A DNA stretch of 64,000 nucleotides from Henriciella sp. (GTDB lineage: Bacteria; Pseudomonadota; Alphaproteobacteria; Caulobacterales; Hyphomonadaceae): contig JABSPZ010000005.1 of the NCBI GenBank assembly GCA_013213785.1, positions 372,001-436,000 of the forward strand, read 5' to 3'. The notes beneath the pieces are model-generated. The model saw only the letters and a program-made list of their open reading frames with translations, was not told where the DNA came from and did no database searches. Below are positions 57,511-64,000 of the stretch, piece by piece; position 1 is the stretch's first letter, and each line of letters starts with the position of its first letter. The position numbers were made by a program, and so were the translations under genes.

Positions 57511-59721
57511 TCAATTGCCAAGACGTTTTCGGCCAGAAGCGGAGTATCTATCTCTGATATCGATCATCGGCGATCCAGCTTTGATGTAACCTATCGTCCA
57601 GATCGGCTCATCATGTTCCGCAAATTCGGCCAATACTCTTATGATTTGCGTTTCAGGAATGGTAGCGAGCAAGCCGCCACAGGTTTGCGGATCAAAGAAC
57701 AGGTCTTTCAATGCGCCATCGCTCATGTCTACGCGGTCAATTTGAGTCGTGTTTGAAGACCACAGCGTGGATCGAATGCCGGTTTCCGCATATTGGATGG
57801 CGCCGTTTAGGACCGGAATGTTTTGAGCATCAATGTGTGCTGCGACACCCGATGCGACGAGAATGTTGAGCAGATGCCCAGCGAGCCCGAAACCAGTCAC
57901 GTCAGTCATCGCGGTAGCTGCTTTTGCTAGGACCGTAGATGCTGTCGCTTGCGAGCGCAGCATGCTTTCAATCGTAGCTAAATAGTGATCGCCATCCGCG
58001 ACTTGGCGCATCTCGGCAGCGAGCAATACCCCCGTGCCAATAGGTTTCGTGAGGACAATCACATCGCCGTCTTGAGCCCCGTTCTGGCGAACAATTTTGC
58101 ATCCAGCCGGAGCAGATACAGTGAACCCGATGGTGAGCTCTGCGCCGCTACTGGTATGTCCGCCGACGATCTTGGCGCCGCTCGCGTCCACGATTTCATG
58201 AGTGCCTGCCATAACCTCTCGCAACATGTTCGCCTGTTTTTCACTCGCAAGTGGGGGCAGGATGATATGGCTCAGTATTGCTTCGGGCGCTGTGCCCATC
58301 GCCCACATATCGCCTAGGGCATGAATTGCAGCGATTTTCGCGAGCAAATATGGATCAGAATTGAAGGCGCGCAGATGATCGGTACTTAGAATTCGGGCGT
58401 GGTCAGCTGGGCCAATGATTGCGGCGTCTTCCATACTTTTTGACGAAAAACCAAGACCCCTCGTGAGAGGGGCTTGCGCTAGCTTCGCACCGCAGCCTCC
58501 GCATGGGCTTTCGTGTTGCTGGAGGTATTCAGATACGCCATCGGCAACCTTCGGCGGTAGCTGCGTAGAAGGCATATCCATTACTCCCCGAAATTGATTC
58601 ATAAACTTACGATCAATTCGATCCTTGAGGCGCCACACCCAGTCACCGGAGAGCCCGACACCCCATTTGTCGGTAACGGCCGATCTGCGTCCGGTAGAGA
58701 TGAGTTTGAGATAGTCTTTCTGTGGCTTGTAAGATTTTGGCTGCCTGCTTGAAAGTTCGGCGTGTAGATTGTCGAAGAGAATAGGGGCTTGTCGGACCGC
58801 AAACACGCCGGCTTTAGGGCGTGGTGCCTGCGTGAGATACGCGCAATCGCCGACCGCATAAACACCGGGGGCGCCAATCGCTTTCAAGTGTTCGTCGACG
58901 GCTATGTATCCGTCATTCAGGCTTAGCCCAGTCTGCTCAAGCCAATCATGCGGCTTTGCGCCTGCGGCGCTCACGACGAAGTTCGCTTCCACGAGTTGCG
59001 TACCCGAGGCGATATGGATGCCTTGTTCTGACACTTTGGACGCTTTGGTGCTTAGTATGACGTCGACGTTTGAGCGCGCTAATTCGTTGGCCAACACGTT
59101 TCGTGCTCTGGGACGAAGCTCACCTAGGATACTGTCGCCGGCTTCAATCAAACGGACGCGTCCGTCGCCAGCGAGTTCTGTTTTTAGGCGATATGCCATT
59201 GCCAATGCCAACTCGACCCCGGCAACGCCACCACCGAGGATTGCTATGTCGGGTGTTAAGCCGGTGGTTTTTGCGCGTTCTATAAGAGTATCCCACGCTA
59301 TCGAGAACGTCCCAAGTGGTTTTGCGGGCACCAGATGTTTATCCGCGCCGGGCAGATCAATGAGACGAGATGTAATGCCGATATCTATAGACAGCGCGTC
59401 GTAAGCCAGATCAGGCGACGCGCCTAACTGTACGGTCTTCCGCTCAAGGTCGATCCCAATCGCATGGTCAATGACCAGCCGTGCATTTGCTTGCCGCGCC
59501 AGCCTGACAAGATCTATATCAAGTTCGTCTCGATCGTAATGTCCGGCAACAAAGCCGGGGAGCATTCCCGTGTACGGGGCTTTGACCTGCGGGTTCACGA
59601 TGGTGACTTGTGCGCCGGGCAAAGGTGTCATCGCCCATTTCCGCAAGACGAGCGCATGAGCATGACCGCCGCCGAGTAGAACGAGGTCTCGTGTGATGGG
59701 GAGAGGGCGGCTCGCCTGCAC
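57511..59721 (-). CDS. selD: FAD/NAD(P) oxidoreductase fused to selenide, water dikinase (SelD)
   Basis: SelD makes selenophosphate, the selenium donor for selenocysteine, from ATP and selenide. The N-terminal part (about 1-375) is a two-dinucleotide oxidoreductase: VLLGGGHAHALVLRKWAM, later ILGGGVAGVELALAMA and PGVYAVGDCAYL. The SelD part (about 395-736) begins with SPCGGCGAK: Cys407, Cys410 and Lys413 lie in the position of the catalytic Cys/Sec and Lys, so this is a Cys form. Then come STDHLRAFNSDPYLLAKIAAIHALGDMWAMG, ADVTGFGLAGHLL-type DVTGFGLAGHLL and FFDPQTCGGLL. The start is GTG at 59721 with AAAGGAG upstream. The fused oxidoreductase is thought to supply or handle reduced selenium, but this is not proven. 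It is on the same strand as the selenoprotein genes. Confidence 0.96.
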   Translation of the reverse strand: MQASRPLPITRDLVLLGGGHAHALVLRKWAMTPLPGAQVTIVNPQVKAPYTGMLPGFVAGHYDRDELDIDLVRLARQANARLVIDHAIGIDLERKTVQLGASPDLAYDALSIDIGITSRLIDLPGADKHLVPAKPLGTFSIAWDTLIERAKTTGLTPDIAILGGGVAGVELALAMAYRLKTELAGDGRVRLIEAGDSILGELRPRARNVLANELARSNVDVILSTKASKVSEQGIHIASGTQLVEANFVVSAAGAKPHDWLEQTGLSLNDGYIAVDEHLKAIGAPGVYAVGDCAYLTQAPRPKAGVFAVRQAPILFDNLHAELSSRQPKSYKPQKDYLKLISTGRRSAVTDKWGVGLSGDWVWRLKDRIDRKFMNQFRGVMDMPSTQLPPKVADGVSEYLQQHESPCGGCGAKLAQAPLTRGLGFSSKSMEDAAIIGPADHARILSTDHLRAFNSDPYLLAKIAAIHALGDMWAMGTAPEAILSHIILPPLASEKQANMLREVMAGTHEIVDASGAKIVGGHTSSGAELTIGFTVSAPAGCKIVRQNGAQDGDVIVLTKPIGTGVLLAAEMRQVADGDHYLATIESMLRSQATASTVLAKAATAMTDVTGFGLAGHLLNILVASGVAAHIDAQNIPVLNGAIQYAETGIRSTLWSSNTTQIDRVDMSDGALKDLFFDPQTCGGLLATIPETQIIRVLAEFAEHDEPIWTIGYIKAGSPMIDIRDRYSASGRKRLGN

Positions 59722-59777
59722 GGTTGGGGGCTCCTTTCTATCCTTCTCCGGTCGCAGATCCCGGCCTAAAACGCAAT

Positions 59778-59801
59778 CAGCCCGATCTTTCGACCGGGCT
59801 G
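59778..59801 (-). other. Hairpin with GAAA tetraloop between the UGSC gene and selD
   Basis: On the minus strand CAGCCCGGTC and GATCGGGCTG form a ten-pair stem (one G-T pair) closed by GAAA. It begins 24 bases after the UGSC stop. Only a weak TTTT comes five bases after it, so it may be a poor terminator or an mRNA 3'-end stabiliser that lets some transcription reach selD. Confidence 0.55.
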
Positions 59802-59824
59802 ATGAATATTGGAATTGCTATGTT

Positions 59825-60343
59825 CTAGTTAGTAAGCGCACTCACGACTTGATCATAGACCGCGACAGCTTTGGCGCGCATTTCGTCATCATTCGCATCC
59901 TGAATAGGATGATCAACGAGGACGAAGCGAGCGCCGTCCATACCGAGCGCTTCGCGCTGAGTAACCGCCGCATTGTGAAATTCGCTTGAAGCAATCGTAA
60001 CCGCTGGGAGGCCCTGGATTTCAAACCAGACTGTGTCGTGCATACTGCACGTCGTACAAGACCCTCAGTCAGCTAATCCTTCAATCACGAAATCACATTC
60101 CGCTTTCATCTGTGCCCGCAAATCGTCGGGACACGGTTTCGTAAAGGTCGGCTTCGCATAGCGCCGGATCTCAATATCCGGCATGCGTTCCCCCATTAGG
60201 CGTTCCAGCTCATCGAGCAGAACATCGCCGCGGGGTTTGCGAATATCCATCAAGCCGACCACCCCTGAGACCTGTCCGCTGCGCGGCGTAATCTGCCGAC
60301 TTACTGGAACAGCTTCATCAGTGGGATCGAGAATTACGGTCAT
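59825..60343 (-). CDS. UGSC-family selenoprotein (in-frame TGA read as selenocysteine)
   Basis: The ATG at 60343 (GGAGGAAGA just upstream) opens a frame with TGA at codon 93 (60067-60065), flanked by ...VIEGLAD and GSCTTCSMHDTVW. Read as selenocysteine, it gives 172 residues with the motif Sec-Gly-Ser-Cys that names the UGSC (seleno)protein family; the N-terminus ILDPTDEAVPVSRQITP also fits that family. The Sec-G-S-C-T-x-C pattern resembles the Sec site of glycine-reductase GrdB subunits (from memory). Product: a probable selenium/thiol redox protein, substrate unknown. The start is 14 bases after the partner gene stop. A SECIS-like hairpin follows the TGA, and tRNA-Sec, selB and selD are neighbours. 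Standard gene callers would report two fragments, 60343-60065 and 60043-59825. Confidence 0.93.
60037..60051 (-). promoter_or_regulatory. Candidate bacterial SECIS hairpin
   Basis: Thirteen bases after the recoded TGA, CGTGC pairs with GCACG around loop AGTAT. Outer pairing (TTGT with ACAG-type partners, through a small bulge) lengthens the stem. The apical loop begins 19 bases after TGA and has G at its second place, which fits the general bacterial SECIS description (loop 16-37 bases after UGA with an early G). SelB would bind this hairpin. Confidence 0.7.
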
Positions 60344-60357
60344 TCTTCCTCCTTCTT

Positions 60358-61944
60358 CTAGATATCTTCAATCTTCCGGGACACTGATTGCGATCCCATT
60401 GCGCCGGTCACCCAGCCATGAAACGCGCTCGAGAATTTCCCGGCGTCTGAGCCTGCAACTACCATATGGATATAATCGGAGCTGGCAAATTTCGGGACCT
60501 GCTTGTCGAGCTGTTCAGCGCTGAGTTTTGCGGCAGCGTCGCGGGTCATTCCGGCGCCAGACACATCGTCTGCGACCATGTCTCGCAAAGGCCGCTTTGT
60601 GACCTCCTGGATCCGGTCCCTCAGCCTGGATTTCTCATACTCGCCGTCTTTCAGGAGCGTATCTATGTGTTCCGGACACACAACTAACAGCGTATCGACG
60701 GGCATCATGTGATACTTAGGTAGGAAAAGAGCCTCCAGACCGAGCGCCAAAGATCCTGCGATTTCATCAGGAGCACGGGACTCCTGATCGACAATGTTCA
60801 CAGGGCCAGATGTCATAGCGAAGGCCGTCACGACTGAGTCTTCAGCTTTAAACCCGCGTTCAACATGGAGCGGCGCCCATGGCGAGCGCTCTTCCCATTC
60901 GGCGAAGCACATCGTGATCTTCATCGGGTTGCCAAGCGTTGATCGATCCGTGCCGCCCGGTTTTGCGCCACCAATATTACGGATGGCGAGACGAACTGCG
61001 CGTCCGATCGTGGCGTTCGCGCGGTTGCCGCTTCCAAGTGCTCCGAGGCCGCTATTCATTCCTATTCGTTCCCGAATGGGGCCGTTTACGACAAGGACGG
61101 GTGAGGCGCCCATGGTCGTTGCCATAACGCCATGTATGTTGAATTCGTCGGTGCAAACCGCTTCAATCGCGGCGATTACCACGGGCAAGTATTCTGGCTT
61201 ACAGCCCGCCATGACCGCATTGATCGCGACTTTCTCGATCGTCGCTTCCCCCATATTGGGCGGCATTTGTGCAATCACTTCCTGCGCATCGCGCCGGGTG
61301 CCAGACAACATCCGCATAACGCGCTCTGGTGTGGGCGGAACCAAAGGAAGGCCATCTGAGAAGCCCTGATCAAACATGAACTCGGCAACGTCATCCGCGC
61401 TCGCAACTTCAATCTTGCGCGCACGGATAGGGCTGTCATCAGCCTCGGCCTGGAGGCGGTCGTGAATGTCTGGATCTAAGTGTTTGGACCCGCACCCTGG
61501 GCGCCAATCCGGAAGCGAGTCCCAATCTATCTGCGCCGGCGCTAATTCAAGTGCAGCGGAGATGTCCGTATTTAGATCTTGCCACTCTGACTTTACGAAG
61601 CCTTCGAACATGGTCGCGGCGGAGGCTCCATCTGGGCACCAATAAATGGCGGGCACGATGTCGAAATAGAAGACAAACGAGGTCTTGAGCGTGGTATCCT
61701 CCAGTATGGGAAGCGTCAGGCCGTGCCGGTCTTTCAAAATCAATCCGCCATCGCGGGTTTGACTGATCATCCAGATATTCACGCTCTCGCCAAAGGCACT
61801 GTGCATGGCTTGGACGAGCGGCACAGCAAGGTTGCAGGTCGCGCAGTCCTCTTTCACGAAACAGAGAAGAGTAGGGCGCACTGATGGGAACGCATGGGAA
61901 GCGCCATCGAGGTCTTGGAGTTCAAACCCAGGAACTTCAGTCAT
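60358..61944 (-). CDS. Thioredoxin-fused partner protein of the UGSC selenoprotein
   Basis: The 528-residue protein has an N-terminal thioredoxin-like domain (about 1-135) with a CATC motif at Cys34-Cys37 (FVKEDCATCNLAVPLV) and a cis-Pro-like VPAIYW near residue 98. The rest (about 180-528) is a domain I associate with UGSC-type operons: GFSDGLPLVPPTPERVMRML, ATIEKVAINAVMAGCKPEYLPVVIAAIEA, NIHGVMATTMGASPVLVVNGPI and a Gly/Asn-rich GLGALGSGNRANATIGRA. No signal peptide is seen, so it is cytoplasmic. It starts at ATG 61944 with GGTGGAG upstream and lies 14 bases before the selenoprotein. The thioredoxin part may reduce the Sec site during turnover (inference). The chemical reaction is unknown. 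Confidence 0.85.
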   Translation of the reverse strand: MTEVPGFELQDLDGASHAFPSVRPTLLCFVKEDCATCNLAVPLVQAMHSAFGESVNIWMISQTRDGGLILKDRHGLTLPILEDTTLKTSFVFYFDIVPAIYWCPDGASAATMFEGFVKSEWQDLNTDISAALELAPAQIDWDSLPDWRPGCGSKHLDPDIHDRLQAEADDSPIRARKIEVASADDVAEFMFDQGFSDGLPLVPPTPERVMRMLSGTRRDAQEVIAQMPPNMGEATIEKVAINAVMAGCKPEYLPVVIAAIEAVCTDEFNIHGVMATTMGASPVLVVNGPIRERIGMNSGLGALGSGNRANATIGRAVRLAIRNIGGAKPGGTDRSTLGNPMKITMCFAEWEERSPWAPLHVERGFKAEDSVVTAFAMTSGPVNIVDQESRAPDEIAGSLALGLEALFLPKYHMMPVDTLLVVCPEHIDTLLKDGEYEKSRLRDRIQEVTKRPLRDMVADDVSGAGMTRDAAAKLSAEQLDKQVPKFASSDYIHMVVAGSDAGKFSSAFHGWVTGAMGSQSVSRKIEDI

Positions 61945-62021
61945 GTCTCCACCTTCCGCAATTTCAGAAAACTATGCTGAGATTCCAGAGCATGTCCACG
62001 CGTTGCGCAGCGTCACTTAAT

Positions 62022-62117
62022 TGGCGGAGGCGGATGGGAATCGAACCCACCACACGCCGGTAACGACGCGTCGCTGGTTTTGAAGACCAGGGAAGCCACC
62101 AGACTACAGTCGCCTCC
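62022..62117 (-). tRNA. selC: tRNA-Sec (UCA)
   Basis: A 96-base tRNA with encoded CCA, longer than normal tRNAs. The 5' end GGAGGCGA faces CCGCCTCC (seven pairs and one A-C contact, as expected for the extended Sec acceptor stem). The anticodon stem CTGGT/ACCAG holds CTTCAAA, anticodon TCA. A long variable arm of about 20 bases and the T arm GGGTTCGATTCCC follow. It lies 41 bases after the selB stop and 77 before the partner gene, all on one strand. Confidence 0.97.
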
Positions 62118-62158
62118 GCATCCGCTCAGACTTATAGCGCAGGTCTACGATCGCAAGT

Positions 62159-64000
62159 TCATTCGCGCGTCTCCGCCACTTTAATCACGCGAACGTTGCC
62201 ATCCCTGATCGTAATGCCTTGAGCATCGAGGTGCTCTAGCAATGGTACGATGGTTTTTCGATTGGTGGACAGCGCGGCTCGCGCTTCCCCTGTCTTAAAC
62301 GTTTGCCCTCCTGGAAAAGCGCGCTGCAGAGACGTGATCGCTCCAGCAACAACCTCAGACTGAAGTATAACGGTTTGGCTCAGGGCATGATTGTACAAAC
62401 GGACGGCCTCTCCATTCCACACCATCAGGTCGATCAAGTCGGCGTGTTCAATCTCCAATGAAGTCGGGTCCAAGAGTAGTTCTGGCATCAGGCTTGTACG
62501 CCGGAGTTGCTCGATAGCGTCTTGATAAAGCTCACGCTGAGCAGGTCCGAGGTGCTCGTTTGGATCATGTCCGACGATAGACATCCCATCCAAGCGCTCT
62601 TCGATTTCATTTTTGTCGACAAGAGATCGAACCGCATAAATCAGCAACTCCCTGGGGACGTGTTTGAAGGCGGCGCTCGAACCGGGTGATGGGGCGTGCG
62701 GCCTCAGCGGGCGATCTTTATGGAACGCTCGCATTGTTTCGACCAGACGCGCCTTCACGGAATCGATCTCCGCGATTGAGTGGGCAATGCGAGCCCCGTC
62801 AATAATGAAGTCGCGTCTTATGATGGCTGAACAGTTATCGATGGTTTTTCGAGCCAATCTCGAAAGCAAAGCAAGGTCTACAGACCCTTGATCTCGCTCG
62901 GAAATGCCCTTTGCAATCGCGAGCACGTCTGAGTTCGCAGCCGCCCTGAGAACGGCGACGTAAAGCTCTTTGTTTCGCTTCGCTAGCACGGCTTCCGCAT
63001 CTAAGACTTGTCCGCCGCAAATGGTTTGAGATGATGCGGGTCGCCGCAGGATAAAACGCTGTCCAACAAAGCCAATTTGATCGTTCTCGAACTCTAACTG
63101 CGCGATCGTGGCGTCTTGCTCGCTAGTTCCGAGGATTCGAACGCGCGCGGGACTACGACGCGTTCCGTGAAGAACCGTAACGGATTCCATATGGGATAGC
63201 CGACGGGTGCCTTCATCTGGCGCGTTGATCATGACATCGAACAGGCAGCTTGGCTGACCTTGGCCGGGCGCGCAAAGAACGTCACCTCTCCTGATATCCT
63301 GCGATTTGATGCCTCTTAGATTTACAGCGACCCGAGCGCCAACCGTAGCTTTCTCCGCGGTTTGGCCAGCGATTTGAAGCCCGCGCACGGAACAGGCTGT
63401 TTCCATTGGTTGGATCGTGACCGCGTCGTCCAAAGAGAGCTCACCGCCTAATAATGTGCCGGTCACTATCGTACCCGCACCCTCGGCTGAGAAAGCGCGA
63501 TCAATGGGAAGGAAAGCCCGATCGGGAGACGAGCTTTGCCCTTCTGAGCCAAACAAATCTTTCAAAGCGGCAGCGAGCCGATCAATACCTTCCATCGTCC
63601 GACTTGAGCACCTGATGATCGGGGACGCATCAAACCCATGTTCGCGAAGTAGTTCGGCGATAGCTCGTGGCGTGTTTTCGCTTGAGGCATTGTGGTCGAT
63701 GTCCGATTTGCTGAACGCAACAACCGCATCTCGAATGCCAAATAGCTTTGCGAGTTTGAGATGTTCAACGGTCTGATGAGATGGTCCTTCGCTCGAATCT
63801 ACAACCAGGAGAATAGCATCAGCACCGCTTAGGCCCGCTGCAGCGGTTTGGATAAAGTCGGCATGGCCGGGCGTGTCGATAAAGTGCAACCATCCTTCGG
63901 AGGCCTGCTGATTGGCGAAGCCGAGAACGATACTAAGTCCGCGTTTGCGCTCCTCCTCCAGTCGATCCGTGTCCGTTCCCGTGAGCGCTTTCACAAGCGC
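62159..64000 (-). CDS. selB: Selenocysteine-specific elongation factor SelB (partial, N-terminus outside window)
   Basis: SelB is the EF-Tu-like GTPase that brings Sec-tRNA to UGA codons marked by a SECIS hairpin. The frame is open to the window edge, with 613 residues visible; the family has about 615-640, so only the first ~12-20 (with the G1 loop) are lost. Visible are ALTGTDTDRLEEERKRGLSIVLGF (switch region), FIDTPGHADF (G3), VAFSKSDID (G4), EF-Tu-like domains 2 and 3, and at the C-terminus winged-helix repeats (SLQRAFPGGQTFKTGEARAAL, VPLLEHLDAQGITIRDGNVRVI) that bind SECIS RNA. selA is expected upstream, beyond 64000. Confidence 0.96.
   Translation of the reverse strand, partial: ALVKALTGTDTDRLEEERKRGLSIVLGFANQQASEGWLHFIDTPGHADFIQTAAAGLSGADAILLVVDSSEGPSHQTVEHLKLAKLFGIRDAVVAFSKSDIDHNASSENTPRAIAELLREHGFDASPIIRCSSRTMEGIDRLAAALKDLFGSEGQSSSPDRAFLPIDRAFSAEGAGTIVTGTLLGGELSLDDAVTIQPMETACSVRGLQIAGQTAEKATVGARVAVNLRGIKSQDIRRGDVLCAPGQGQPSCLFDVMINAPDEGTRRLSHMESVTVLHGTRRSPARVRILGTSEQDATIAQLEFENDQIGFVGQRFILRRPASSQTICGGQVLDAEAVLAKRNKELYVAVLRAAANSDVLAIAKGISERDQGSVDLALLSRLARKTIDNCSAIIRRDFIIDGARIAHSIAEIDSVKARLVETMRAFHKDRPLRPHAPSPGSSAAFKHVPRELLIYAVRSLVDKNEIEERLDGMSIVGHDPNEHLGPAQRELYQDAIEQLRRTSLMPELLLDPTSLEIEHADLIDLMVWNGEAVRLYNHALSQTVILQSEVVAGAITSLQRAFPGGQTFKTGEARAALSTNRKTIVPLLEHLDAQGITIRDGNVRVIKVAETRE

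Noticed and set aside
59825-60343. Two short separate genes or a nonsense-mutated pseudogene at the UGSC locus
   Set aside because: The two fragments are in one frame across TGA, restore a known UGSC motif, and lie beside tRNA-Sec, selB and selD. Selenocysteine readthrough explains all of this; a pseudogene does not.

Overview
The window looks like chromosomal DNA of a marine-type alphaproteobacterium, most like the Hyphomonadaceae/Maricaulales (inference; no search was run). Pointers are mid-range GC, SOS boxes of the GAAC-N7-GAAC type, alphaproteobacterial families (DUF2842, a short RNase E/G next to YacG, an NDUFS4-like complex I protein, a two-domain cold shock protein) and large TonB-dependent receptors. 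Genes are tightly packed with many 1-4 base overlaps. I see no transposase, integrase, phage gene or CRISPR array.

Layout: 1-14.1 kb is housekeeping: uvrA (runs off the left edge) and ssb facing away from each other across two LexA boxes, a kelch lipoprotein, gyrA-coaD-cyclophilin-queA, the divergent phhA/maiA pair for Phe/Tyr catabolism, hspQ, and ppx-rlmE-prepilin peptidase. 14.4-19.9 kb holds a lipoprotein made of two tandem copies of one unit and a TonB-dependent receptor. 20.0-32.7 kb is a complete type II secretion operon, gspC to gspN, running on with almost no gaps into a small lipoprotein, an RNase E/G-like gene and yacG; the separate peptidase at 13.5 kb could process its pseudopilins. 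32.7-42.6 kb has a serine hydrolase, guaB, small enzymes, tRNA-Glu, tRNA-Pro and tRNA-Arg, and a secreted DUF1501/DUF1800 pair. 42.8-57.5 kb has a siderophore receptor behind two Fur-like repeats, an Atm1-type ABC exporter, a phosphatidylserine-decarboxylase homologue that lacks key catalytic residues, an RNA helicase, ctaA, rplM-rpsI, argC and putA.

The most notable region is 57.5-64 kb, all on the minus strand: a compact selenocysteine locus. In transcription order it has selB (5' end outside the window), tRNA-Sec(UCA), a thioredoxin-fused 528-residue protein, a selenoprotein whose in-frame TGA gives the motif Sec-Gly-Ser-Cys (UGSC), and a fusion of an FAD/NAD(P) oxidoreductase to SelD. A hairpin just after the TGA fits a bacterial SECIS element. 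Decoding machinery, selenium donor synthesis and the apparent client are therefore in one cluster. The client pair looks like a selenium- and thiol-dependent redox enzyme of unknown substrate.
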